Assembly (NCBI GenBank): GCA_964502145.1
Contig: CAZCVI010000003.1
Coordinates: 62,001 to 126,000, forward strand
Direction of reading: 5' to 3'
Source of the DNA: CAZCVI01 sp964502145
GTDB lineage: Bacteria; Acidobacteriota; Aminicenantia; UBA2199
Length of the DNA: 64,000 nt
Shown piece after piece: positions 27,218-35,775 of this stretch. Below the pieces are notes generated by a model. The model saw nothing but the letters and a program-made list of their open reading frames with translations, did not search any database and was not told the DNA's origin. Position 1 is the first letter of the stretch, and each line of letters starts with the position of its first letter. The position numbers and the translations under genes were made by a program.

Positions 27218-28210
27218 TTAGACGCGGAGCAATTCCCGCACGCCCGCTACTGTTTCTTGGGCTTTTTTACGGGCCACATGGTTACCGTTTTCCAGAAGTT
27301 CAACCGTATCGATTTTCTCATATTGGGCACGTCGTTGGCGGACGGGATCGAGAAATTGATTCATATTCTTGATGAGAATCTTTTTACAATCAATACAACC
27401 AATAGAAGCGGTAGTACACCCATTGACGATCTCAGCGCGCTCGCTTTCTGTAGAAAAAGAGAGGTGAAAGGAATAAACTGGGCAATCGTCAGGCACGCCG
27501 GGATCGGTGCGTCTTTGACGGCGCACATCGGTTTTCATCGGCTTTATTTTCTTATCCACGACCTCGGCACTGTCCGAGAAGTAAATGGAATTATCATAAC
27601 TCTTGCTCATTTTGCGACCATCCAGCCCGGGCAGTTTAGGAATGGGTGTGAGTAGTTCCATGGGTTCGGCGAAATAGTTGCCATAGAGAAAATTAAAGCG
27701 CCGCACAATTTCGCGGGCCAATTCAATATGATAAACCTGATCCTCGCCAACAGGCACTAAATTGCCGCGCACTGAGATAATGTCCACGGTTTGCAGTAAT
27801 GGGTAACCGAGGAACCCCACGGTATTAATATCCCGATCACTCAATTGGGCTTGTTGCTCTTTGAAAGTAGGCACGCGTTCCAACCAGCCCAGAGGGGTCA
27901 TCATGGACAACAATAAATAAAGCTCGGAAATCTCTTTTATGGCGGATTGCACGAACACCACGGATTTTTCCGGGTTAATACCGGTGCTTAACCAATCCAA
28001 TAATACATCCCTGATACTGGCTTTGATACCTTCCGGTTTCTGATAATCCGTGGTCAGGGCATGCCAGTCCACGATAGAAAAAAAGCATTGGTATTTTTCT
28101 TGCAGGGAAATCCAGTTTTTTAACGCCCCTTCCCAATGTCCCAGGTGGAGTTTTCCGGTGGGGCGCATGCCGCTCATGACAATTTTCGTTTCATTTTCCA
28201 TAGTGTTCAT
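27218..28210 (-). CDS. trpS: tryptophanyl-tRNA synthetase
   Basis: 330 residues. HIGH motif PTGKLHLGHWEGA (near 17-29), KMSKS motif DGRKMSKSYDN (near 195), and the tryptophan-pocket region FLGYPLLQTVDI. It charges tRNA-Trp. The start at 28210 is preceded by AAGGA at about 10 nt; an ATG three codons later is possible. The scpA gene follows after 47 nt, and the upstream gene is a site-2-type protease, a conserved local order in many bacteria. Confidence 0.95.
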   Translation of the reverse strand: MNTMENETKIVMSGMRPTGKLHLGHWEGALKNWISLQEKYQCFFSIVDWHALTTDYQKPEGIKASIRDVLLDWLSTGINPEKSVVFVQSAIKEISELYLLLSMMTPLGWLERVPTFKEQQAQLSDRDINTVGFLGYPLLQTVDIISVRGNLVPVGEDQVYHIELAREIVRRFNFLYGNYFAEPMELLTPIPKLPGLDGRKMSKSYDNSIYFSDSAEVVDKKIKPMKTDVRRQRRTDPGVPDDCPVYSFHLSFSTESERAEIVNGCTTASIGCIDCKKILIKNMNQFLDPVRQRRAQYEKIDTVELLENGNHVARKKAQETVAGVRELLRV

Positions 28211-28224
28211 CGTATTATTTATCC

Positions 28225-28845
28225 TTAAATTAGAATTCGGTATACCAGCATGATGATGGGGGTGGCGATATAATTAAAAATGCCCGTGTAAATGACCAGG
28301 ACGAGAATAATAAAGCCATAAGGTTGAATTTTCTCATAAGTGCGCAACGCTTGACCGCGCAGAGTGCCTTCCAAAATTTTACTACCATCTAAGGGTGGAA
28401 CTGGGATTAAATTAAAAATGGCCAACAACACATTGAGTTGTACCAAAACCAATAAAACGTATATCACCAGGGGGTGTATCATAAAAGGCAGATTGCGGAC
28501 AATGGTAAAAAGAATGCCACCGATAGTCGCCAAGATCAGATTGGATGCCGGGCCTGCGGCTGAAATATACATCCATGCCTTTCTGCGGTTTCGTAAGCCA
28601 TAGGGATTCACTATCACCGGTTTGGCCCAGCCAAAAACAGGGGCGTGGAGCAATGCCAGCATGGCGGGTAATATAATAGAACCAAAGGGATCAATATGTT
28701 TGATGGGGTTCAATGTGATCCTGCCCTGTAAACGGGCGGTGGGATCACCGAACTTCTCGGCCATCCAACCATGGGCAGATTCATGCACGGATACTGAAAA
28801 TAACAGCACGGCTATACTAATTACAAAACTCATTATATCGTTCAT
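28225..28845 (-). CDS. site-2 protease-type M50 zinc metalloprotease
   Basis: 206 residues with about five hydrophobic segments. The zinc site HESAH (residues 21-25, HExxH) lies in the first, and the third zinc ligand Asp in NLIPVPPLDGSKIL (about 145-155). It is a minimal rhomboid-like-size M50 protease without PDZ domain, as in the YwhC/RseP-like short group; its substrate is unknown. The gene has its own promoter ending 6 nt before the ATG and no Shine-Dalgarno, so it is probably leaderless. Confidence 0.9.
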   Translation of the reverse strand: MNDIMSFVISIAVLLFSVSVHESAHGWMAEKFGDPTARLQGRITLNPIKHIDPFGSIILPAMLALLHAPVFGWAKPVIVNPYGLRNRRKAWMYISAAGPASNLILATIGGILFTIVRNLPFMIHPLVIYVLLVLVQLNVLLAIFNLIPVPPLDGSKILEGTLRGQALRTYEKIQPYGFIILVLVIYTGIFNYIATPIIMLVYRILI

Positions 28846-28851
28846 GCTATG

Positions 28852-28880
28852 AAAATAACATAAATAGCGGTATCAGTCAA
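28852..28880 (-). promoter_or_regulatory. sigma70-type promoter of the M50 protease gene (leaderless arrangement)
   Basis: On the minus strand: TTGACT (28880-28875), 17-nt spacer, TATTTT (28857-28852), then six bases and the ATG at 28845. No Shine-Dalgarno. Confidence 0.65.
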
Positions 28881-28901
28881 CCGGTAATAGAGGAAAAAGA
28901 T

Positions 28902-28937
28902 GGAAGTTAAGAAGTTAGGAGGTTAAGAAGTTAGGAA
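28902..28937. repeat. GAAGTTAGGA short-unit repeat
   Basis: Four near-identical units of GAAGTTA(A/GGA) follow each other between the small gene at 28977 and the M50 promoter. The complement of the same unit occurs at 11.35 kb. Confidence 0.7.
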
Positions 28938-28976
28938 AACGAAAAAAGATAAACCACGACTCACCTTGCGCCACGT

Positions 28977-29237
28977 CTATACTTTAGACTGGCGTTTGGT
29001 TTTTAGATTGATGATCAAGTCAATATGGGGAATCAGTTCCTCGATTTCTCTGAGGCGGGCGCGCAGGCTTTTCCATTCAGAGAGTTCCAATCTGCCCGAA
29101 TCCAGCAGGGCGTCTTTTATTTCATCAATGAGAGATTTTTGGGCGCTTTTTTCATTGATAAACCCATTGATGGTCAACAGATCATTGACCTCGTCCTGAG
29201 AGAGTAAATTTTGTTTTTCATCATCTATATCATTCAT
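28977..29237 (-). CDS. small hypothetical protein with FliM-like N-terminal motif
   Basis: 86 residues, with GAGGA about 11 nt upstream of the ATG. The segment NLLSQDEVNDLL (10-21) resembles the LSQ(D/E)EIDALL segment at the start of flagellar switch protein FliM, which binds CheY-P. The rest is an amphipathic, probably helical chain (SLIDEIKDALLDSGR, SEWKSLRARLREIEELIPHIDLII) without recognised domain. It lies directly downstream of uvrB. No flagellar gene is in the window, so the motif may be coincidental or used in another switch complex. Confidence 0.65.
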   Translation of the reverse strand: MNDIDDEKQNLLSQDEVNDLLTINGFINEKSAQKSLIDEIKDALLDSGRLELSEWKSLRARLREIEELIPHIDLIINLKTKRQSKV

Positions 29238-29288
29238 TCTATTTTTTCCTCACATATTATTAATACCATTAAATTTGGTCGATTTCAA

Positions 29289-31226
29289 CTATTCTTGCAG
29301 TCGTTTTTTTAATTCTTTGACTTTTTCGCGTAGATAAATCGCTCTCTCGAACTCCAGCCGATCAGCCGCCAGTTTCATTTCCCGTTCCGCCTCGTGAATA
29401 AAATTGGGGATGTTTTTCTTGGGAATATGTTTGGTGTCCGTCAGTTCCACTTCCTGTTCACGAATCGGTTTAATGATGGTTTGCGGTTGGATATTATGTT
29501 GTTTGTTGTATTCGATTTGCAAAGTGCGGCGGCGTTCGGTTTCAGAAAGGGCATTGGTGATGGAATCGGTGCTTTTATCGGCATACAAGACAACATGGGA
29601 ATCCATATTCCGGGCGGCACGACCTATAATCTGGATTAAGCTGCGGGTATCGCGTAAAAAACCCTCTTTATCGGCATCCAAGATGCCGATAAAACCGATT
29701 TCAGGGATATCCAATCCTTCACGCAACAGGTTGATACCGACTAACACATCGAATTTGCCCAGCCGCAGTTGGCGAATGATTTCGGTTCGTTCAATAGTAT
29801 CTACTTCCGAGTGCATGTAGCGGGTCTTAATATTTTTCTCCGCTAAGTACTCAGTCAACTCTTCTGCCAGTTTTTTAGTGAGCGTCGTGACCAGGACACG
29901 GTGGCCCCGTTTAATGGTATTGGCGATTTCATTCAGTAGATCGGTCATCTGGCCTTTAATGGGTCTCACTTCGACCCGTGGGTCTACCAGTCCCGTAGGA
30001 CGGATGATTTGTTCGACAACCTGGGAAGAGATAGTTCGTTCATATTCAGCAGGAGTGGCAGAGACAAAGATGGTGCTTTGATTGAGGAGGTATTCTTCAA
30101 ATTCATGGTACATGAGGGGGCGGTTATCAAACGCGCTGGGTAAACGGAAACCATAATCAACGAGATTCTTTTTCCGGGAATAATCGCCGCGATACATGCC
30201 GTGGCATTGGGGAATAGTTTGGTGGCTCTCGTCGATGACGATCAAAAAATCATCGCCGAAATAATCAAGCAAACAAAAGGGTTTTTGACCTTTGGCGCGG
30301 TTATCGAAAAAAGAGGAGTAGTTTTCAATGCCCTTGCAAAACCCGGTTTCGCGGATCATTTCGATATCGTAGAGCGTGCGTTGTTTTAAGCGGTGGGCTT
30401 CTACCATATCCAATTGCGGCAGGCGTTCTTCCAGTTCTTTTTGAATGCCTTCCAGGGCGTGGGCGATTTGTTCTTTCGGGATGACGAATTGACTGGCAGG
30501 GTAGATAAAAAAGTATTTATGTTGTTCTTTGATATCGCCCGTGGTTTTATCGATTTCCGTGACCCGTTCGATTTGGTCGCCGAAGAGTTCGATGCGGATG
30601 ATGTTATTGAAGTATCCCGGCACAAAGTCGATCGTATCCCCTTTAACGCGGAAGCGGCCTGGGGCCAGTTCCATTTCGTTTCGTTCGTATTGAATATCTA
30701 ATAGTTTTCGGAGCAGGTCGTCCCGTTCGATGTGTTGGCCGACCGAGAGTTCGAAGCCCATGTTGCGAAAATTCTCGGGGTTGCCCACGCTGTAGATGCA
30801 GGAGACGGAGGCGACAACGATCACATCTTTGCGGGAAGCGAGGGATGCGGTGGCAGCCAAGCGCATCATTTCGATTTTGGGATTAATTTGGGAATCTTTT
30901 TCGATATATTGGTCCGATTGCGGGATATAGGATTCCGGTTGGTAATAATCGTAGTAGGAAACAAAGAATTCCACGCGGTTTTCCGGGAAGAAGTCTTTGA
31001 ATTCGTGGTATAGTTGCGCCGCCAGGGTTTTATTATGGGCGATGACCAGCGTAGGTTTTTGGATATGGTTGATGACGTGGGCAATAGTGAAGGTTTTGCC
31101 TGAGCCTGTCACGCCCAGCAGCGTTTGGCGGGATTTGTGGTTATTTTCCAGGCCCGCGCACAGTTGTTTAATCGCTTCCGGTTGCGAACCTTTGGGTTCA
31201 AAATCGGATACCAGTTTAAATTTCAT
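29289..31226 (-). CDS. uvrB: excinuclease ABC subunit B
   Basis: 645 residues. Walker A is LGVTGSGKTFTIA, the damage-probing beta-hairpin lies in VSYYDYYQPESYIP, and helicase motifs VDESHQTIPQ, RTGLVDPR-like and IQIIGRAARN are present. The C-terminal UVR motif (about 608-640, EREMKLAADRLEFERAIYL) binds UvrC. It loads on damaged DNA with UvrA and recruits UvrC, both encoded at 44-49 kb. GAGG precedes the ATG. The 257 nt upstream (31227-31482) hold no gene I can support. Confidence 0.97.
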   Translation of the reverse strand: MKFKLVSDFEPKGSQPEAIKQLCAGLENNHKSRQTLLGVTGSGKTFTIAHVINHIQKPTLVIAHNKTLAAQLYHEFKDFFPENRVEFFVSYYDYYQPESYIPQSDQYIEKDSQINPKIEMMRLAATASLASRKDVIVVASVSCIYSVGNPENFRNMGFELSVGQHIERDDLLRKLLDIQYERNEMELAPGRFRVKGDTIDFVPGYFNNIIRIELFGDQIERVTEIDKTTGDIKEQHKYFFIYPASQFVIPKEQIAHALEGIQKELEERLPQLDMVEAHRLKQRTLYDIEMIRETGFCKGIENYSSFFDNRAKGQKPFCLLDYFGDDFLIVIDESHQTIPQCHGMYRGDYSRKKNLVDYGFRLPSAFDNRPLMYHEFEEYLLNQSTIFVSATPAEYERTISSQVVEQIIRPTGLVDPRVEVRPIKGQMTDLLNEIANTIKRGHRVLVTTLTKKLAEELTEYLAEKNIKTRYMHSEVDTIERTEIIRQLRLGKFDVLVGINLLREGLDIPEIGFIGILDADKEGFLRDTRSLIQIIGRAARNMDSHVVLYADKSTDSITNALSETERRRTLQIEYNKQHNIQPQTIIKPIREQEVELTDTKHIPKKNIPNFIHEAEREMKLAADRLEFERAIYLREKVKELKKRLQE

Positions 31227-31482
31227 TTCAGCCTCGTTAAATATCTATTAAACACCAAAGCCCACCACCAGATATTTAGTCTTGTTGCAGTTTCTGCGAA
31301 ACTCTTGGATATATGAAATATTTTTTCCATGTCTTTATTTTACCATATTTCGACAGTAATAAAAAGGTTTCCAAGGCCAAAATTCTTTTATACCTGGCGC
31401 ATTATTTTATCCCTCTACTTATTAATGATAACACATAAATCACTCAATGGCCGGGGTGGAGTACTGGCTGGTATTTAAATTC

Positions 31483-32751
31483 TTACTTCATTTTTTCCAG
31501 CAGGCCCTTTTCGCCTTCGCTTTTAGCCACGATGACCGCGCAGTAGGCGTCACCCGTGATATTCACCATGGTCCGGTACATATCCAACGGTCGGTCTACA
31601 GCCAGCATGGTACCAATAACGGTGGCCACTTGTGCATCTTTGAAACCCACGGCCTGGGTGACCACAAAAATAATCACCAGTCCCGCGCTGGGTATACCCG
31701 CGCAACCAATGGCCGCCAAGACCGATGTCAACACGATGACCATTTGTTGCGCCAGGGTCAAGTCAAGACCCAGAACCTGGCTGATAAAGATCACGCCCGC
31801 GCATTCGTACAGAGCCGTGCCATTCATATTGATAGTGGCGCCCAACGGCAGGACAAAACTGGAAATGCGGTTCGATACCCCCGCGTTTTCCTCGATGCAG
31901 TTCATGGTGACCGGTAATGTGGCATTGGAAGAACTGGTGGAAAACGCCGTGATCATGGCTGAAGCCATTGCTTTTAGGAAGCGTAATGGATTAATGCGGG
32001 TAAGCAGGTAAAAAAGAGACGGCAGAATCACCCATAAGTGAATGGTCAGGCCAATGGTGATGGTGAGCACGTATAAAAATAACGACGAGAACATGCCCAA
32101 TCCTGTCTCTGCCACTGCTTTGGTGATGAGGCCCAGCACTCCCAGTGGAGCCAGTTTGATAATCACGTCCGTTATTTTCATGATGGCCTCAAAAGCCGCT
32201 TCAAAAAAATTCTTCAGTAGTTTCTGCCCCGCTGGTTTTAGCGTGGTAATGCCAAAGCCCAGAAAAATGGAAAAGAAAATAATCCCCATCATGTCGCCCG
32301 TAACCATGGCTTCGATGGGATTGAGGGGGATCATGCGGATCAGAATTTCCGCTGGGGAGCTGGAACTATTGATAGATTTGGCATCGAAGGTGCCGCTAAC
32401 CGGTATTTGTGAACCTATACCCGGTTTTATAATATTGGTTAGTAGCAGGCCTATCAGTACTGCGATCAGGGTGGTGCCCACAAAAAAGGACAATGTTTTT
32501 ATACCCAGGCGGCCCAGGCCTTTACCTGAACCCACGCCAGCCACGCCTGTGACAATGGAGGTGAACACCAATGGTACAATGACCATGCGGAGCAAGCGGA
32601 TAAAAATCGTGCCGCCAGCGATTAGAATCTGGTAGACTATACCTTCTGGTTTGTCTGGGTAGATGGATTTTAGGATAATGCCGATGATAGTGCCCAGGAT
32701 CATGGCGATCAGAATTTGCCAGTGGAGTTTTAATTGGAAAAGTCGTTTCAT
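31483..32751 (-). CDS. dicarboxylate/amino acid:cation symporter (DAACS, GltP/DctA type)
   Basis: 422 residues, about eight transmembrane helices plus two re-entrant hairpins. The family signatures are present: SSSNATLPVT (HP1 serine-rich loop), LGATINMNGTALYE (the NMDGT-like ion and substrate site) and GCAGIPSAGLVI (HP2). It would import glutamate, aspartate or C4-dicarboxylates with Na+ or H+; the exact substrate cannot be told. GGAGG precedes the ATG, and it has its own promoter. It stands alone. Confidence 0.93.
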   Translation of the reverse strand: MKRLFQLKLHWQILIAMILGTIIGIILKSIYPDKPEGIVYQILIAGGTIFIRLLRMVIVPLVFTSIVTGVAGVGSGKGLGRLGIKTLSFFVGTTLIAVLIGLLLTNIIKPGIGSQIPVSGTFDAKSINSSSSPAEILIRMIPLNPIEAMVTGDMMGIIFFSIFLGFGITTLKPAGQKLLKNFFEAAFEAIMKITDVIIKLAPLGVLGLITKAVAETGLGMFSSLFLYVLTITIGLTIHLWVILPSLFYLLTRINPLRFLKAMASAMITAFSTSSSNATLPVTMNCIEENAGVSNRISSFVLPLGATINMNGTALYECAGVIFISQVLGLDLTLAQQMVIVLTSVLAAIGCAGIPSAGLVIIFVVTQAVGFKDAQVATVIGTMLAVDRPLDMYRTMVNITGDAYCAVIVAKSEGEKGLLEKMK

Positions 32752-32777
32752 AGAGCCTCCGTTTGCTATAATCCATC

Positions 32778-32806
32778 ATTGTAATGTATTCCTCTAATTT
32801 TTTCAA
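32778..32806 (-). promoter_or_regulatory. sigma70-type promoter of the symporter gene
   Basis: On the minus strand: TTGAAA (32806-32801), 17-nt spacer, TACAAT (32783-32778). It leaves a leader of about 20 nt that includes the Shine-Dalgarno, unlike the leaderless promoters of this window. Confidence 0.7.
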
Positions 32807-32913
32807 GTAAAAAGTGTTGCCCAGGTATCTAACCGGAGTAAAATTGCCGTTCACAAGACTTTTTTTCTTGCCCAATGCCTCATTTTCCCAGTAAAAATCA
32901 TTTTTCTCCCGTA

Positions 32914-33167
32914 AATATCATTTGTCCCTAATACAATATCATTTGTCCCTTGAGCAATATCATTTGTCCCTGATACAATATCATTTGTCCCTTGAGCAAT
33001 GTCATTTGTCCCTGATACAATATCATTTGTCCCTTGAGCAATGTCATTTGTCCCTGATAAAAATCATTTGTCCCTTGAGCAATGTCATTTGTCCCTTGAT
33101 TAATGTCATTTGTCCCTTGAGCAATGTCATTTGTCCCTTGATTAATGTCATTTGTCCCAGGACAAAT
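32914..33167. repeat. 21-bp minisatellite, about 12 units
   Basis: Twelve nearly head-to-tail units with core TCATTTGTCCC; two subtypes (ending CTTGAGC and CTGATAC) alternate in the first half, and a CTTGATT subtype alternates with CTTGAGC in the second. One unit is 20 bp. The last unit ends in the small palindrome TTTGTCCCAGGACAAA. Degenerate copies precede it from about 32890. A 21-bp period keeps a frame open (an 84-codon heptad-repeat reading), but no start signal or codon bias supports translation. Confidence 0.9.
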
Positions 33168-33553
33168 ACCTTATAATTAATTTTTTTCTTTGTTGTTTTG
33201 ACGTTTGTTCTGTTTTACAGGTGATTCGTCAGGTAATTGCTGGTAATTGTCCGGTCCACAAAAAATAAGTGTCATTGGAGACAGAAATGGCAAAATTTAA
33301 AAGGAGAATTGCTGGAAAAAAAAACTTTGCCTATCAGGGAAATATAAATATGCCATTGCTTTTTTCATCTTCTGAACAATCCAAAAACAATCAAAAGCCA
33401 AAAAACATCAATATGCCGCCTCTATTTAGCAGGACTATCCTGGTCATCCGTTAATCCGACGCATCACGGTTCAGATAATTTCTCTTCCACTCTTCTTAGA
33501 AACTCGTCCGAAATCGTATCCCATTATTTATTTTCACCGCTTATTAATGCGCC
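33168..33553. other. intergenic stretch without supported gene
   Basis: Between the minisatellite and the palindrome at 33.55 kb. A 55-codon reading frame starts at an ATG near 33287 (MAKFKRRIAGKKNFAY) and contains a repeated NINMPLLFS/NINMPPLFS, with AGACAG upstream. It has no homology I recognise, so I do not call it as a gene. Confidence 0.5.
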
Positions 33554-33585
33554 AGGATGGCGCGTCTACGTAGACGCGACATCCT
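33554..33585. repeat. perfect 18-bp palindrome inside an inverted repeat
   Basis: CGCGTCTACGTAGACGCG (33561-33578) is a perfect palindrome, flanked by AGGATG/CATCCT arms. The core GTCTACGTAGAC is related to, but not the same as, the GTAGAGACG palindrome at 10.9 kb. Confidence 0.8.
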
Positions 33586-33597
33586 TGTCGCATTCTT

Positions 33598-33783
33598 TTA
33601 TTCTACTGTTTCCAAGAACTCCCAATTGCACGAGTTTCTTTCCGGTTATAATCCCACGGCGCGTTGCGTCGTTGGTGGGGTCGCTTCCAAGTCGCTGAAT
33701 TCCCCCGGTTTCACGGGATGACGCAGATAGCCCTCCAGATGTTTTCGTTCCAATTCTTCTTGGTTTTGTGCTTCCACAATCAT
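33598..33783 (-). pseudogene. possible small gene interrupted by a stop codon
   Basis: An ATG at 33783 with GAGGTG 4 nt upstream opens a 45-codon frame (MIVEAQNQEELERKHLEGYL...) that ends at TAA 33646-33648. The same frame continues for 15 more sense codons (PERNSCNWEFLETVE) to a second TAA at 33598, so a single nonsense change may have cut the gene. The composition looks coding. I do not recognise the family. Confidence 0.35.
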
Positions 33784-33832
33784 TTTTCACCTCAAGGATA
33801 ATTATATATCAAAAAAAAATAATTCAACAGGG

Positions 33833-33868
33833 TTTTACTTTAAAGTAAAATGCGGGTGGGACGCCCGC
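33833..33868. repeat. TTTTACTTTAAAGTAAAA palindrome plus GC hairpin
   Basis: An 18-bp perfect palindrome (33833-33850) is followed by a GCGGG/CCCGC hairpin (33852-33868), just downstream of the AAA/PD-(D/E)XK gene. It may act as that gene's transcript end. Confidence 0.5.
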
Positions 33869-33904
33869 AGTCCCAGGAAAAGATTGCCATTGGAACCAGG
33901 AGAC

Positions 33905-35698
33905 TCATCTCGCGCTTTCGCCGTGATACACGAGGTGATTGCCGCTGAAAATTAAGATTATCTTTTTTAAGGTGGTATTTTGAATGGTTTTCTGGAACTT
34001 TTCATCCCTACTGTAGTGGGCCAGTTGGTTCTCTGCTTCCATGCGAAGGGCTTCTATTTTCGTTTGGGTCTTTTCTTTCTCTAATTTTGCGGGAGTAATG
34101 TACTTCAGTTCCAACAGGTAAGAATATTTCAGTTGCGGATACTGGGCCAGGATAGGAATCAAAATGAGATCGGAAAAACCTTGATTCAATTCCCTTTCGG
34201 AGTAGACATTGTATACCGTGCTCAGTCCGAGATAAACATTCCAGAATACTTGCAGGGCTTTTTCGCCTGCCAGTAAGTCCCGCAAACTCAAGGCCGCTTC
34301 CATTCTTTCGGCTATATATTCCACCAACGGTTTCCATATACCGGATAAGGCCATATCCTCGACAAGGGTGGCATACTTCCCCCACTCTATCTTTAAATTC
34401 CTGGTTTTCTCGTAGGTCTCTTTGATAATATCGTAATACAACCGTTTCACAAATTCATTGGGAATAGCAAGTGTGGCTTGCCCGGTGGGCGTGGTGCCGG
34501 TGATGGTTAATAAGCCAAAATAAAAAAGCAACGAGTAGAAGTTTTCCGGGTCAGCCAAGCGGGTGATAGGGAAACTTTCTTTAATATACGCCCTGGCTGT
34601 ATTGGTTTCAATAACTTGTTGCAGCATGGAGAAATTGCCATTGGTGGTAGGTGTACCTTGTTTATCCACGATGACCAAATGACGGAGTTTGCCGTAATCT
34701 ATACTGGCGTTACGGTCCACCATGTTCATTGGAATCAATGATTCTTTCATATACTCGCGAAGGAAGTACAATACTTGATCGGTATTAAATACTTTATTAA
34801 TAACCCGTATGGAAAAAGCGTAATGGTTGTACCAAAGGCTCATTATTTCAATCAGTTCGGCGGTGGTATGCTGGATTAACCCGGATTGTCTATAATATTC
34901 AATCATGGTTTCCACTTCCATTTGCGTGAAACCCAGTATTTCGTTAACATCCGCATCAAGGGAGATGTTGGTGCCGATGTTAAAGCCAGAGGTAACGTCG
35001 TCCATGGTAATGGGTGATACGCCACTCATAAAAATTCGGGAAATAGGTGCATCAGTATTGGAAGTACCTGCTTTGAGGACATTAAAAAACGAGCGCAGAA
35101 AGCCAGTGCCATGGGTTATTTTTTCAAATTCTTCTTGGCCATATTCAGATAGGATGGTATTGGCGAAGTTATCGTATTCATCAATCATCACATATATTTT
35201 GCGTTCTTTATTCAGGCAGTACTTTAAGAAGGAATCCATCACTTCAGAGGCGCTCTCTTTTGATTTAAATTCATTAATGGCTGTTTCTATGTCGATATTC
35301 AAAAGTTTCCCATACTTGAGCACAAAAACCTCGGCTGCATTTTGAATCCGGGTCAGAAATGATTTTTTAACCAAGTGAATATCCGCATCCACCACGGAAA
35401 AATTAAGGGTAAGGATCAGGTAACTATGTTTCTCAGGAGTTGGGTTCTGGTAGATATCGGTGCCGTTGAATAAAAGATCATAGCGGTCTTTGTTGGCGAT
35501 ATCATAGTATTCTTCCATAATAGAAAGTAAAAGGGATTTGCCAAAACGACGGGGACGGATGAGATATAAATATCTTCCTTTGTCCTCAATAATGCGAATG
35601 AACCGGGTTTTATCGACATAATAGTAGTTACCTTGCCGAATTTGCTTGAAATCGGAGAGGCCATAAGGCGATTTTTTTAAGTTCTTCTGGTCTATCAT
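33905..35698 (-). CDS. AAA-ATPase-like / PD-(D/E)XK nuclease-like protein (DUF1703 type)
   Basis: 597 residues from the ATG at 35698, which fits the promoter; an ATG six codons upstream is also in frame. The start KSPYGLSDFKQIRQGNYYYVDKT, then YLIRPRRFGKSLLLS (P-loop-like) and VMIDEYDNF (Walker B-like) mark the AAA-ATPase-like half (about 1-330). The C-terminal PD-(D/E)XK half contains the nuclease-like GFSDLILIPIL ... YLLELKYI (D then E-x-K). These genes are widespread as multi-copy accessory genes in anaerobes; the function is not established. It lies next to the truncated uvrC copy. Confidence 0.88.
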   Translation of the reverse strand: MIDQKNLKKSPYGLSDFKQIRQGNYYYVDKTRFIRIIEDKGRYLYLIRPRRFGKSLLLSIMEEYYDIANKDRYDLLFNGTDIYQNPTPEKHSYLILTLNFSVVDADIHLVKKSFLTRIQNAAEVFVLKYGKLLNIDIETAINEFKSKESASEVMDSFLKYCLNKERKIYVMIDEYDNFANTILSEYGQEEFEKITHGTGFLRSFFNVLKAGTSNTDAPISRIFMSGVSPITMDDVTSGFNIGTNISLDADVNEILGFTQMEVETMIEYYRQSGLIQHTTAELIEIMSLWYNHYAFSIRVINKVFNTDQVLYFLREYMKESLIPMNMVDRNASIDYGKLRHLVIVDKQGTPTTNGNFSMLQQVIETNTARAYIKESFPITRLADPENFYSLLFYFGLLTITGTTPTGQATLAIPNEFVKRLYYDIIKETYEKTRNLKIEWGKYATLVEDMALSGIWKPLVEYIAERMEAALSLRDLLAGEKALQVFWNVYLGLSTVYNVYSERELNQGFSDLILIPILAQYPQLKYSYLLELKYITPAKLEKEKTQTKIEALRMEAENQLAHYSRDEKFQKTIQNTTLKKIILIFSGNHLVYHGESAR

Positions 35699-35704
35699 GA
35701 TCTT

Positions 35705-35733
35705 ATAATAAACCAAACCCCATGAATTGTCAA
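35705..35733 (-). promoter_or_regulatory. sigma70-type promoter of the AAA/PD-(D/E)XK gene (leaderless arrangement)
   Basis: On the minus strand: TTGACA (35733-35728), 17-nt spacer, TATTAT (35710-35705), six bases, then ATG at 35698. No Shine-Dalgarno. Confidence 0.7.
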
Positions 35734-35742
35734 CATCCGTAT

Positions 35743-35766
35743 CCTGGGAACACGGACGTTCCCGGG
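35743..35766. repeat. CCTGGGAAC hairpin
   Basis: CCTGGGAAC (35743-35751) pairs with GTTCCCGGG (35758-35766) through a 6-nt loop, between the left end of the uvrC duplication and the promoter at 35.7 kb. It is a possible transcript end. Confidence 0.5.
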
Positions 35767-35775
35767 AATGTATAA

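Noticed and set aside
32914..33167. CRISPR array
   Set aside because: Units are 21-bp head-to-tail copies without unique spacers, and no cas gene is near; it is a minisatellite.
32922..33176. 84-codon open frame with heptad repeats across the minisatellite
   Set aside because: The frame is open only because the unit is 21 bp; no Shine-Dalgarno or neighbouring context supports translation.
33287..33454. 55-codon gene MAKFKRRIAGKK
   Set aside because: Weak start signals, simple internal repeat and no recognised homology.
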